Assembly (NCBI RefSeq): GCF_900499075.1
Contig: NZ_UIHC01000001.1
Coordinates: forward strand, 1-64,000
From: Roseinatronobacter ekhonensis
Lineage (GTDB): Bacteria; Pseudomonadota; Alphaproteobacteria; Rhodobacterales; Rhodobacteraceae
Length of the DNA: 64,000 bases
Reading direction: 5' to 3'
Below are positions 24,225-33,010 of the stretch, piece after piece. Both the position numbers and the translations under genes were made by a program. Positions within the stretch are counted from its first letter, which is position 1, and each line of letters opens with the position of its first letter. A model generated the notes under the pieces. The model saw only the letters and a list, made by a program, of their open reading frames with translations, was not told where the DNA came from and made no database searches.

Positions 24225-25305
24225 ACTGATTGCTGCCACGGCGCTTGCAACCTTGGCGTCTGCGCCGGTTCTGGCGCAGGAATTCGGCTTGGGCCGCCCC
24301 GCATTGCCCGAAGAGATAGAGGCCTGGGACGTCGCTGTCCTGCCCGATGGCACTGGCCTGCCAGAGGGCCGTGGCGACGTCTATGACGGCGAAGAAGCCT
24401 GGATCAACAATTGTGCATCATGCCACGGCGATTTCGCCGAAGGTGCTGGCGCATGGCCTGTGATCGCAGGCGGGCAGGGCACTTTGACAAACCCGCGCCC
24501 GGTCAAAACCGTTGGGTCTTACTGGCCGTACCTTTCGACCGTATTTGACTATGTTCACCGGTCCATGCCCTTCGGCGCGGCCCAGATCCTTACCTATGAC
24601 GAGACATATGCGATCACCGCATACATCCTGTATTCCAACGGGATCGTCGAGGATGACTTTGAACTGAGCCATGAGAACTTCACCGATATCCAGATGCCCA
24701 ATGCCGACGGGTTCATTGTCGATGACCGTCTGGACACCGAGTTCCCGCTATTCGTGACAGAACCCTGCATGAGCGATTGCGGCGAGCCCGTGGAAATCAG
24801 CAAGCGAGCAAGCGACATTGCCGTGACGCCACCCTTCCCGCGCCTGTTGCTGGATGGCACGGTGGTCGAACCGGGCGAGATGGTTGAAGAAGCGTCCATG
24901 GACCACACGGCGACGGATGCCGCGCCTATGGAAGAGGCCGCCGCCGAACCCGCTGCCGAAGAGGTTCAGGTCGCAAGCCTTGACCCGGCAATGGTCGAAG
25001 CAGGCGAAAGCGCATTCCGCCAGTGCCGGTCGTGCCATCAGGTTGGCGACGGGGCCCGCAACGGCACCGGACCCATGCTGAACGGCGTGGTCGGGCGGGT
25101 GGCCGGTCAAGTCGACGGGTTCCGCTACTCCCCTGCCTTTGCAGAGAAAGCCGAGGAGGGCATGGTCTGGACCGACGAAGCCCTTGACGCGTTCCTAGAA
25201 AATCCGCGAGACTACATTGATCGAAATCGTATGGCATTCCGTGGCGTGCGCGATGCGGATGAACGCGCGGCGCTGATCGCGTATCTTACCTCTCACTCTA
25301 ACTGA
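24208..25305 (+). CDS. soxD: SoxD, dihaem cytochrome subunit of sulfane dehydrogenase
   Basis: A 365-residue periplasmic protein with a signal peptide (about 1-23, ending VLAQ) and two cytochrome c domains: CASCH (69-73) and CRSCH (273-277), joined by an Ala/Glu-rich linker (about 225-255). SoxD takes electrons from the SoxC molybdenum site. The ATG lies inside the end of soxC, giving translational coupling. The second domain is a normal class I cytochrome c that could dock with the electron acceptor. Confidence 0.95.
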   Translation: MSKCRKLIAATALATLASAPVLAQEFGLGRPALPEEIEAWDVAVLPDGTGLPEGRGDVYDGEEAWINNCASCHGDFAEGAGAWPVIAGGQGTLTNPRPVKTVGSYWPYLSTVFDYVHRSMPFGAAQILTYDETYAITAYILYSNGIVEDDFELSHENFTDIQMPNADGFIVDDRLDTEFPLFVTEPCMSDCGEPVEISKRASDIAVTPPFPRLLLDGTVVEPGEMVEEASMDHTATDAAPMEEAAAEPAAEEVQVASLDPAMVEAGESAFRQCRSCHQVGDGARNGTGPMLNGVVGRVAGQVDGFRYSPAFAEKAEEGMVWTDEALDAFLENPRDYIDRNRMAFRGVRDADERAALIAYLTSHSN

Positions 25306-25315
25306 GCGGGCTTGT

Positions 25316-26035
25316 ATGAAGGGACTGTTCCTTTCCGTATCACTCAGCGTCGGGGCCGTTCTGGCCCCGTCCGCGTCGCTTGGGCAGGCCGTTGCCATTG
25401 GCGACGCCGAAGCAGGGGCAGAGGTTTATCGCCGCGAATGCGCCAGTTGCCATCAGGTCGGTGAGGGCGCGACCCACCGGATCGGCCCGCATCTGAACCA
25501 TATTTTCGACCGTGGCGCCGCCAGCCATGAAGATTTCCGCTATTCCGGCGCATTGGAACGGCAGGGGCGTGACGGTCTGACATGGGATCTGCGCCGCCTG
25601 CATGCCTATATCGAAAACCCGCGGGCCTTGGTGTCGGGCACCCGCATGTCCTATCGCGGGTTGAAGGACGAAGAGCGCCGCTCTGATCTGGTCGCCTATC
25701 TGCGCGTATTCTCGGATCAGCCGCAGAACATTCCTGAAGCCGCGCCAACGGCAATACGTCCAGAGGTCGATTTGTCGCCAGAGATATTGGCCATCGTAGG
25801 TGACGTGGAATATGGTGAATACCTAAGTCAGGAATGCAGCACCTGCCACCAGCGCAGTGGCGCGAATGAGGGGATTCCCGGCATTGTCGGCTGGCCCGAG
25901 GAAGACTTCGTTGTAGCAATGCACGCCTACAAGGAAAAGCTACGCCCGCATGCTGTCATGCAATCCGTATCGGCCCGGTTGGGTGAAGAGGAAATCGCAT
26001 CTCTTGCCGCATATTTCGCGGCGTTGGATGAATAA
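25316..26035 (+). CDS. soxE: SoxE, periplasmic dihaem cytochrome c
   Basis: A 239-residue cytochrome with a signal peptide (about 1-23) and two haem motifs, CASCH (42-46) and CSTCH (174-178). SoxE is the dihaem c-type cytochrome encoded after soxD in Paracoccus, a likely electron carrier or partner of SoxF in a flavocytochrome-like complex. The N-terminal half resembles the C-terminal domain of SoxD (ASCHQVGEGATHRIGPHL), suggesting duplication. It is 10 bp after soxD. Confidence 0.9.
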   Translation: MKGLFLSVSLSVGAVLAPSASLGQAVAIGDAEAGAEVYRRECASCHQVGEGATHRIGPHLNHIFDRGAASHEDFRYSGALERQGRDGLTWDLRRLHAYIENPRALVSGTRMSYRGLKDEERRSDLVAYLRVFSDQPQNIPEAAPTAIRPEVDLSPEILAIVGDVEYGEYLSQECSTCHQRSGANEGIPGIVGWPEEDFVVAMHAYKEKLRPHAVMQSVSARLGEEEIASLAAYFAALDE

Positions 26036-26041
26036 AAACGC

Positions 26042-26068
26042 GGGACCACGCCGTTTTGGCGTGGTCCC
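26042..26068 (+). terminator. Hairpin between soxE and soxF
   Basis: GGGACCACGCC-GTTTT-GGCGTGGTCCC, a perfect 11-bp stem a few bases past the soxE stop. No U-run follows, so it may be an mRNA-processing or stabilising structure. About 170 bp of further non-coding DNA precede soxF; nothing else is evident in it. Confidence 0.55.
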
Positions 26069-26240
26069 AAGTGCCGTTCCGCGGATCGCGTGCGGCCAAT
26101 AATCCGGTTCCACGCTCTACGCCCTGCGCGGAACCCTGACCCGTCCTGCGGTGCGCCACTGGCGCGGGGGAGGCTGGACGACGGGAGGAGATGGGCGCAA
26201 ATTCGCCGCGAACCGTGGCGAAACATGGGAGAGAGAACCA

Positions 26241-27503
26241 ATGAAGCTTCAACGCAGAACATTTCTGGCCAGCGTCTCGGCGGCGAGCGCGGTTATGGCG
26301 GCGCCGGCGGTCATGGGACAAGCGCGCCCGCGTGTGGTCGTGATCGGCGGCGGCTCGGGTGGCGGCACCGTCGCGCGCTATGTCGCAAAAGACAGTGATG
26401 GCGCGGTCGATGTCACACTGATCGAACCGACAAAACGGTATTACACCTGCTATTTCTCTAACCTGTATCTGGGCGGGTTCTGGGATTACAATGCACTTGG
26501 CCATGGCTATGAAGGCATTGCACAAGCCGGTGTCAACGTCATTCATGACTGGGCGATTGGTGTGGACCGCGACGCGCGGACCGTCACGCTCGCATCCGGC
26601 TCTTCTGTTCCCTATGACAAGCTGGTCGTGGCACCCGGTATCGACTTTGTCGACAATGCTGTGGCGGGCTGGGATATCACGAAGCAAAGCATGATGCCGC
26701 ATGCCTACAAGTCCGGCACGCAGGTCCAATTGCTGAAAAACCAGATAGAGAACATGCGCGAAGGCGGCACATTCTGCATGGTCGCACCGCCCAACCCCTA
26801 CCGTTGCCCTCCCGGCCCGGGCGAACGTGTGTCGATGGTTGCGCATATGCTGTCGCAGTCCAATCCGACCGCGAAAATCCTGATCGTGGATCCGAAGCAG
26901 AACTTCTCGAAGCAGGCTTTGTTCGAGGAAGGCTGGGCCAAGCACTACGGCGGCATGATCACGCGTATCGGCCCAGACTTTGGCGGTGCGAATGTGGAAG
27001 TGCGCCCCGATTCCATGGAAGTCGTCATCGACGGTCAGGTTGAATCCGTCGATGTGTGCAACGTGATCCCCGCGCAAAAGGCGGGCAAGATCGCGGAACT
27101 TGCGGGCCTGACCAACGATGCGGGCTGGGCACCGGTCACACCGTCCGACATGCGCTCTACCATGGATGAGAACGTGTTCGTTCTGGGCGATGCCGCACAG
27201 CAGGGTGCAATGCCGAAATCGGGCTTCTCGGCCAACAGCCAAGCCAAGGTCGTTGCCAATGTGGTGCGCGGCGAATTGACGGGCAGCCGCATCTTCCCGG
27301 CGCGCTATTCGAACACCTGCTGGTCGCTGATCGCCACTGATGACGGTGTCAAGGTTGGCGCAAGCTATGAGGCGGGTTCGGAACAGATCGAATCCGTGTC
27401 CAGCTTTATCAGCCAGACCGGCGAAGAGGCCGATCTGCGCCGCCAGACCTACGAGGAGAGCATCGGCTGGTACAACGGGATCACCGCCGATATTTTTGGC
27501 TGA
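26241..27503 (+). CDS. soxF: SoxF, FAD sulfide dehydrogenase (FccB-like)
   Basis: A 420-residue periplasmic flavoprotein with a Tat-like signal (LQRRTFLASVSAASA). The FAD-binding motif VVVIGGGSGGGTVARYV (about 33-49) and redox Cys segments TCYFSN, RCPPGPGER and NTCWSL match the flavoprotein subunit of flavocytochrome c sulfide dehydrogenase. SoxF oxidises sulfide and passes electrons to a dihaem cytochrome, here probably SoxE. GGGAGAGAG ribosome site. It ends the sox cluster, followed by a strong terminator. Confidence 0.93.
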   Translation: MKLQRRTFLASVSAASAVMAAPAVMGQARPRVVVIGGGSGGGTVARYVAKDSDGAVDVTLIEPTKRYYTCYFSNLYLGGFWDYNALGHGYEGIAQAGVNVIHDWAIGVDRDARTVTLASGSSVPYDKLVVAPGIDFVDNAVAGWDITKQSMMPHAYKSGTQVQLLKNQIENMREGGTFCMVAPPNPYRCPPGPGERVSMVAHMLSQSNPTAKILIVDPKQNFSKQALFEEGWAKHYGGMITRIGPDFGGANVEVRPDSMEVVIDGQVESVDVCNVIPAQKAGKIAELAGLTNDAGWAPVTPSDMRSTMDENVFVLGDAAQQGAMPKSGFSANSQAKVVANVVRGELTGSRIFPARYSNTCWSLIATDDGVKVGASYEAGSEQIESVSSFISQTGEEADLRRQTYEESIGWYNGITADIFG

Positions 27504-27526
27504 CCTTGGTGCCTTGCAGAAAAGAG

Positions 27527-27554
27527 AAACGGCGCCGGGATCGGCGCCGTTTTT
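27527..27554. terminator. Terminator at the end of the sox cluster
   Basis: AAACGGCGCCG-GGAT-CGGCGCCGTTT followed by further T: an 11-bp stem with a T5 tract, located between convergent soxF and the M32 carboxypeptidase gene. Symmetry lets it work on both strands. Confidence 0.85.
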
Positions 27555-27581
27555 GTGTGTCAGGCGCGACGCGCACTTGCG

Positions 27582-29054
27582 TCACAGGTCGTAGATCGCG
27601 CCGAATTTCGCCTCCAGATACGCCAGCAAGGGCTCTTCATCGGGGGGCGTGCCGTCGCAGGCATGGGCAATTGTCTCGACCGACGGGCGCAGACCGCCAT
27701 GCCTCTGAACGCGGTCGGCCAGCCAGCCGGTGGCGGCGGAAAGATCGCCCTTGGCCACATGCTGGTTCAGATCGGGCAAGTCGGCGCGCATCGTGCCGTT
27801 CAGGCAACCTGCATAGATATTGCCCAGCGCGTAGGTCGGGAAATAGCCAAACAGCCCGACAGACCAATGGACATCCTGCAACACGCCGTTGGCGGGGCGG
27901 TCCACCGCAAAGCCGAAATCGGCCCGGAAGCGGGTATTCCACGCCTCTTCCAGATCTGACGGGGCAAGCGAGCCGTCGATCAGCGCGCGTTCCAGATCGA
28001 ACCGCAGCATGATGTGCAGGTTATACTGCACCTCGTCAGATTCGGTGCGGATATAGCCCTGATGCACGCGGTTGACGGCAGCGTGGAAGGCATCCGCACT
28101 GTCGATGTTCAGTGCGCCGAATTCGGATTGCATGGCACCGAACAGCCAGCCCGTGAAGGCAGCCGAGCGGCCAAGCTGGTTTTCATAAATCCGGCTCTGG
28201 CTTTCATGCACGCCCATCGACACACCATGGCCCAAAGGGGTTAGCGCGTAGTCGGGGTCAATATTCTGCTCGTAGGTGGCGTGGCCGACCTCGTGCAGTG
28301 TGGAATACAGGCAATTGAACGGGTCATCCGTTGCGACGCGCGTGGTGATCCGCACATCAGAGCCGGACCCGCTTGAGAACGGGTGCACGGCCAGATCAAT
28401 GCGCCCGCGCTCGAAATCATACCCGAAGCGGCGCGCCAGATCATGCGCCAGCCGCAACTGACCCTCTTGGGGGAAATGGCCTTGCAGGGCAGGGGGCGTG
28501 GGCGCGCCAAGGATGCGGTCGCGCAAATCGACCAGACGAGGGCGCATGCGGTCAAAGATCGCGGCAACCTGCGCGGCAGAGCTTCCCGGCTCGTAATCCT
28601 GCATCAGCGCGTCATAGGCGTCGCCGCCCTGAGCGATCGCGTGACCTTCCTCGCGGCGCAGCGCGACCACCTGTTCAAGCCAAGGCAGGAATGCGGCCAC
28701 ATCATCATTGGCGCGCGCGTCTTCCCATGCCGTTTGGGCCAGGGCCGTCACGCGCGCAAGTTCAGAGGCCAGTCTGGCGGGCACACGGGTGTTGCGGGCA
28801 TAGTCGCGCTTTGCCTCGCGCAGAATGGCTGTGCCAACGGTGTCGGGGGCTTCGGCTTGCTCCAGCAGATCGCCCAAGGCCGGGTCGGTGCGCCGTGCGT
28901 GCAGCACATCTTCCATCGCGCCCATCTCTTCGGCACGTTGCCCGTTGGCCCCGCGCGGCATGACGGTTTGCTGGTCCCATCCCAGCCGCCCCGCGACTTC
29001 GCTTAAAGCGGCGGTCTGGCGTAGATGCGCGCGAAGCTCGTGATAGGCGCTCAT
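27582..29054 (-). CDS. M32-family metallocarboxypeptidase
   Basis: A 490-residue cytoplasmic zinc carboxypeptidase of the Taq/M32 family. The zinc site HEVGH is at 254-258 and the family segments GHGVSMGVHESQSRIYEN and ALGNIYAGCLN are present. These enzymes remove C-terminal residues with broad specificity and help peptide turnover. The start MSAYHELRAH overlaps the stop of ctaA (TGA in ATGA), so the two are translationally coupled, although no functional link is apparent. Confidence 0.93.
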   Translation of the reverse strand: MSAYHELRAHLRQTAALSEVAGRLGWDQQTVMPRGANGQRAEEMGAMEDVLHARRTDPALGDLLEQAEAPDTVGTAILREAKRDYARNTRVPARLASELARVTALAQTAWEDARANDDVAAFLPWLEQVVALRREEGHAIAQGGDAYDALMQDYEPGSSAAQVAAIFDRMRPRLVDLRDRILGAPTPPALQGHFPQEGQLRLAHDLARRFGYDFERGRIDLAVHPFSSGSGSDVRITTRVATDDPFNCLYSTLHEVGHATYEQNIDPDYALTPLGHGVSMGVHESQSRIYENQLGRSAAFTGWLFGAMQSEFGALNIDSADAFHAAVNRVHQGYIRTESDEVQYNLHIMLRFDLERALIDGSLAPSDLEEAWNTRFRADFGFAVDRPANGVLQDVHWSVGLFGYFPTYALGNIYAGCLNGTMRADLPDLNQHVAKGDLSAATGWLADRVQRHGGLRPSVETIAHACDGTPPDEEPLLAYLEAKFGAIYDL

Positions 29055-30199
29055 GCCTTGGCCCCTCTCAGGTTGTCGAAACGTGGGTACTGCGACAGGT
29101 GCCGCGCGCGGATGACAAGCACCCAGAGCAACACGGCAGTGGCTTGATGGGCGATGCCAAGTTGCCACGGCGCAGCATACACCACCGTCACAATGCCCAG
29201 CACAATCTGCGCCAGCACCACCAGCCCGAGCGTGTTAAACGCCGCGCGCGTGGCCCCATAGGCCGATTTGCGCCCGCGCAGCCAGACGATCACCGCGAAG
29301 ACCGCCAGCAGATAGCCTGCCATACGGTGTACGAATTGCGCCATGGCTGGGTTTTCGAAGAAATTCTGCCAGATCGGCACCATGTCCAACGCCTCTGGCG
29401 GGAAGAACACGCCATTCATCAACGGCCAGTCGGTATAGCTGCGCCCGGCGTCAATACCTGCGACAAGCGCGCCAAGCAGGATTTGCAGAAACGCGAAATG
29501 CATCAGGCCGGTGGACAACGAAAAGAGCTTGCCCTCGCGTGCGCGGCGGGCTTTCAGCAGATCGGCTTCGGTCCGGTTCAGCAGGAACGTGTACCATGCG
29601 ATGAACCCAAGGATTACGAATGCCAGCCCCAGATGCGTTGCCAGCCGGTAGCTTGCGACAGACACCATCCCCGCGTTTAGGCCGGATGCGACCATCCACC
29701 AGCCGATTGCCCCTTGCAGCCCCCCCAAGCCGCCCAGAAGTAGCAGGCGCGGCGTCCAGCCGGTAGGGATGCGCTTGGTCAGCCAGAAGAACAAGAACCC
29801 CAAGCCCCAGACCAGCCCGATCACGCGGCCAAGCTGGCGGTGGCCCCATTCCCACCAATAGATGACCTGAAATTCAGCAAGGCTCATGCCTTGGTTCATC
29901 AGGCGGTATTGGTCGATCTGGCGGTATTTCTCGAATTCGGCAGCCCAATCCTCGGCCGAGAGGGGTGGCAGTGCGCCGGTCACGGGCCGCCACTCTGTAA
30001 TTGACAAGCCGCTATCGGTCAGCCGGGTCATGCCGCCCACGGCGATCATGACGCAGACCAGCGCAAAGAGCACCATCAGCCAGACACGGATCGCGCCGCG
30101 CGCGCCTTTCGGCGCCCGGTCGATCACGCCGCCTTGGGGTGGAGCGGCGGATTTCTTGCTGTCGCTTACATCTTCGAAAATCGCGCGTTTGGCGGCCAT
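29051..30199 (-). CDS. ctaA: Haem A synthase, type 2
   Basis: A 382-residue membrane protein with eight predicted helices and the haem-binding histidines and motifs of CtaA (VGGMTRLTDSGLSITEW, EWGHRQLGR, FVHRMAGYLLA, IAHQATA). It oxidises the C8 methyl of haem O to a formyl group, making haem A for aa3-type cytochrome oxidase; this implies aerobic respiration. The N-terminal cytosolic extension of about 35 residues is longer than average. Overlaps the M32 gene by 4 bp. Confidence 0.95.
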   Translation of the reverse strand: MAAKRAIFEDVSDSKKSAAPPQGGVIDRAPKGARGAIRVWLMVLFALVCVMIAVGGMTRLTDSGLSITEWRPVTGALPPLSAEDWAAEFEKYRQIDQYRLMNQGMSLAEFQVIYWWEWGHRQLGRVIGLVWGLGFLFFWLTKRIPTGWTPRLLLLGGLGGLQGAIGWWMVASGLNAGMVSVASYRLATHLGLAFVILGFIAWYTFLLNRTEADLLKARRAREGKLFSLSTGLMHFAFLQILLGALVAGIDAGRSYTDWPLMNGVFFPPEALDMVPIWQNFFENPAMAQFVHRMAGYLLAVFAVIVWLRGRKSAYGATRAAFNTLGLVVLAQIVLGIVTVVYAAPWQLGIAHQATAVLLWVLVIRARHLSQYPRFDNLRGAKA

Positions 30200-30257
30200 C
30201 TGCGCACTCCTGCTATATGCGGCGCAAGCTAGTGCCCGCGCGCGTCTTGTTCAAGCG

Positions 30258-31019
30258 TCAGTCCTTGTCGCGGGCGCGGGCCATATGCCGCAAGATGCCG
30301 TGCAAGGTCTGAACATCGGCGCGGGTCATCGGCAGGCGGGACCACATGTTGCGCAGCGCCATTTTCATGCTGGCGGCTTTCGCGGGCGGAAAGAAAAAGC
30401 CTGTCGCGCCCAACTGCTCCTCGACATGGTCGCCAAGTTTCTCGCGCTCGACGGCATTGGCGAAATCGGTGCCCGCCATCGCCTGCACTTCGGGCGGTGT
30501 GTCCGTGGTCTGGCGCAGGAATTCATAGGCCACCAGCAACACGCATTGCGCAAGGTTCAGCGAATAAAACGCCGGGTTCACGGGCACGGTGATGATGGCA
30601 TTGGCCCGTGCCACGTCGTCATTCTCCAGTCCTGCTCGCTCTGGTCCGAACAGCACCGCCACGCGCTTACCCTCTGCGGTCATGGCGCGGGCTTCTGCCA
30701 TTGCGCGTTCGGGTGTCAGGATGGGCTTGGTCAGCCCGCGCCCGCGTGCAGTGGTGGCATAGACATAATCGCAATCGCCAATGGCGCTGGGAAGGTCGTC
30801 GAATACGCCCGCGCGGTCAAGCACCGGCGAAGCACCGGACGCCAGCGCCACCGCATCCGGGTTCGGCCAGCCATCGCGCGGGGCAACCACCCGCATGCGG
30901 GCGCATCCGAAATTGAGCATGGCGCGCGCTGCCGCCCCGATATTGCGCCCCATCTGTGGGCGCACCAGCACCATCAGCGGAGTGTTTTGCTCGAAAATCT
31001 CGTCGTCTTGCGGGGTCAT
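30258..31019 (-). CDS. trmJ: tRNA (Cm32/Um32) methyltransferase, TrmJ-like
   Basis: A 253-residue SPOUT-superfamily RNA 2'-O-methyltransferase. The knotted C-terminal motifs VAVLFGPERAGLENDDV and INPAFYSLNLAQCVLLVAYE (written VNPAFYSLNLAQ here) are typical of TrmJ, which modifies position 32 of tRNAs. The N-terminal LVRPQMGRNIGAAARAMLNFG is the substrate-binding strand region. The C-terminal extension is short. Monocistronic, between ctaA and the divergent thiE-like gene. Confidence 0.85.
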   Translation of the reverse strand: MTPQDDEIFEQNTPLMVLVRPQMGRNIGAAARAMLNFGCARMRVVAPRDGWPNPDAVALASGASPVLDRAGVFDDLPSAIGDCDYVYATTARGRGLTKPILTPERAMAEARAMTAEGKRVAVLFGPERAGLENDDVARANAIITVPVNPAFYSLNLAQCVLLVAYEFLRQTTDTPPEVQAMAGTDFANAVEREKLGDHVEEQLGATGFFFPPAKAASMKMALRNMWSRLPMTRADVQTLHGILRHMARARDKD

Positions 31020-31144
31020 GCGCGGTCCTTTTCGGTTATGCTGCTGTTAGCGGGGCGCGCCCTTCGTCGCAAGTCAGGCACGCTTGTTTCCCGCCTTTGC
31101 GCGGTCTAGAAGGCCCATAGCCCTTTTGACGAAAGACCCAGCCA

Positions 31145-31762
31145 ATGGCCGAGGATATCCCGCAGCTTTACCTTGTCACGCCGCCCAGCTTTGATCTGGA
31201 CAGCTTTATCCCGCAATTGGCCAGCATTCTGGATGCGCAGGCCGTGGCTTGCCTGCGGCTGGAACTTGCGAGCCGGGACGAGGATGCGATCCTGCGCGCG
31301 GGCGACGCCTTGCGCGAGCTGTCGCATGCGCGCGATATTCCACTGGTGATAACCGACCATGTGCTGATGGTTGAACGGTTGGGGCTGGACGGGGTGCACC
31401 TGTCTGACCCTGGCACCGGCATCCGCAAGCTGCGCGACAGTTTGGGCGCGGATGCCATCATTGGCGCGCATTGCGGCAACCTACGCCATGACGGCATGGC
31501 CGCGGGAGAGGCCGGGGCGGATTACATCGCGTTTGGCCCTGTGGGCGAGACCCTGCTGGGCGATGGCGCGCATGCCGAACGCGAATTGTTCGAATGGTGG
31601 TCCGAACTGATCGAGGTGCCTGTGGTCGCAGATGGGTTCCTGACCCCTGCGCTGGTTGAAAATCTGGCACCCGTGACAGATTTCTTCGCCATCGGGCCAG
31701 AGATCTGGGGCACTGACGACCCGCTCGCGCAGCTTCGCGCGCTGATCGCCCCGCTTTGTTGA
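31145..31762 (+). CDS. thiE: Thiamine-phosphate synthase family protein
   Basis: A 205-residue TIM-barrel protein. PLVITDHVLMVERLGLDGVH and GADYIAFGPVGET follow the ThiE pattern that joins HMP-PP with HET-P to make thiamine phosphate. The GVHL and phosphate-binding loops are present, but some HMP-PP contact residues diverge (QLYLVTPPS in place of the usual YLITD start), so it may be a ThiE-like or TenI-like variant. No TPP riboswitch is seen in the 125 bp upstream and no other thiamine genes are adjacent. Confidence 0.7.
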   Translation: MAEDIPQLYLVTPPSFDLDSFIPQLASILDAQAVACLRLELASRDEDAILRAGDALRELSHARDIPLVITDHVLMVERLGLDGVHLSDPGTGIRKLRDSLGADAIIGAHCGNLRHDGMAAGEAGADYIAFGPVGETLLGDGAHAERELFEWWSELIEVPVVADGFLTPALVENLAPVTDFFAIGPEIWGTDDPLAQLRALIAPLC

Positions 31763-31765
31763 ACC

Positions 31766-32929
31766 CTAACCCGCCAGCGGCAGGCGTTGGGCAACCAATT
31801 CCGCCCAATAGCTACACCCGGCAGGGATGGCGTCGTCATTGAAGTTATATTCGGGGTGGTGCACATCGGCGCTGTCGCCGTTGCCGACCAGAATATACGC
31901 ACCGGGACGCTCTTCCAGCATGTAGGCGAAATCTTCGCCGCCCATAACCAAAGGCGCGGTGGCACAATCGCCAGCGACCGCGCGGGCAGCCTGCACGGCA
32001 TAGTCTGTTTCCGCGCCTGTGTTCACCATGACCGGATAGCCGCGCATATAATTTACGCGCGCGGTGGCGCCATAGGCTTGTGCGGTGGCCTCTGCCAGTT
32101 GTGGCAGGCGCTTTTCGGCCAGTTCGCGCATTTCGGGCGACAGCGTCCGAATGGTGCCACGCAGGGTGACATGTTGCGGGATCACGTTGAACGCCTGCGA
32201 TTCCGTAACGAAGGACGTGACCGAAACGACCATTTCCTGAGTCGGGTCCGCATTGCGGCTGACGATGGATTGCAGCGCAAGCACGATATGCGCAGCAACA
32301 ACCGTGGTATCCACGCAATGATGCGGTTTTGCTGCATGGCCGCCGCGCCCCTCGACGGCAATTTCGAACTGGTCGGTGGCGGCAAAGAACGGTCCGGGGC
32401 GGATGGCAAACTGGCCGGTCGGAACACCGGGCCAATTATGCATGCCGTAGACCTCGGTTATGGCAAAACGCTCCATCAGTCCGTCGGCACACATTTCGCG
32501 CCCGCCACCGCCGCCTTCTTCGGCGGGTTGGAAGATCACGGCCACCGTTCCGTCAAAGGCGCGGGTTTCGGCCAGGTATTGCGCCGCACCCAGTAGCATT
32601 GCGGTGTGTCCGTCATGGCCACAGGCATGCATTTTTCCGGCTTCGGTAGAGGCGTAAGGCAGCCCCGTCGCCTCGTGTATCGGCAAAGCATCCATGTCTG
32701 CGCGCAGGCCAATGCAGCGGCCCGCACCACGTTTGCCGTGGATCAAACCAACCACACCGGTGCGCCCGATACCGGTTTCCACCGCGTCGCAACCAATGGC
32801 GCGCAGATGCTGGGCCACGACCGCGCTGGTGCGGTGGCAGTCGAACAGAATCTCAGGATGCGCGTGCAGGTCTTGCCGAAGCGCGGTTATTCGGGGCAAA
32901 AGGGTGGTAATTCGTTCGGGAACCTGCAT
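31766..32929 (-). CDS. M20-family amidohydrolase (hippuricase-like)
   Basis: A 387-residue zinc-dependent amidohydrolase of the M20D group. Metal and catalytic segments are DLHAHPE, RADMDALPI, HACGHDGHTAMLLGAA, FQPAEEGGGGG and GGEDFAYML. Relatives cleave N-acyl amino acids such as hippurate or N-acetyl-diaminopimelate. It is cytoplasmic (no signal). The start MQVPERITTLL matches the family; the upstream frame overlaps the divergent sulfotransferase and is not used. Exact substrate unknown. Confidence 0.9.
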   Translation of the reverse strand: MQVPERITTLLPRITALRQDLHAHPEILFDCHRTSAVVAQHLRAIGCDAVETGIGRTGVVGLIHGKRGAGRCIGLRADMDALPIHEATGLPYASTEAGKMHACGHDGHTAMLLGAAQYLAETRAFDGTVAVIFQPAEEGGGGGREMCADGLMERFAITEVYGMHNWPGVPTGQFAIRPGPFFAATDQFEIAVEGRGGHAAKPHHCVDTTVVAAHIVLALQSIVSRNADPTQEMVVSVTSFVTESQAFNVIPQHVTLRGTIRTLSPEMRELAEKRLPQLAEATAQAYGATARVNYMRGYPVMVNTGAETDYAVQAARAVAGDCATAPLVMGGEDFAYMLEERPGAYILVGNGDSADVHHPEYNFNDDAIPAGCSYWAELVAQRLPLAG

Positions 32930-33010
32930 TGTTTTCCTATCCGCGACTGGACGCTGCACCAGAATGAACGCAGACTGCGCGCCAACCTGTTGACCAGACC
33001 ATTTGAAGTG

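Noticed and set aside
22743..24353. Long open frame antisense to soxC
   Set aside because: Entirely covered by soxC and soxD, which have complete motifs on the other strand.
31020..31144. TPP riboswitch before the thiE-like gene
   Set aside because: No CUGAGA or ACCUGA segments in the correct arrangement.
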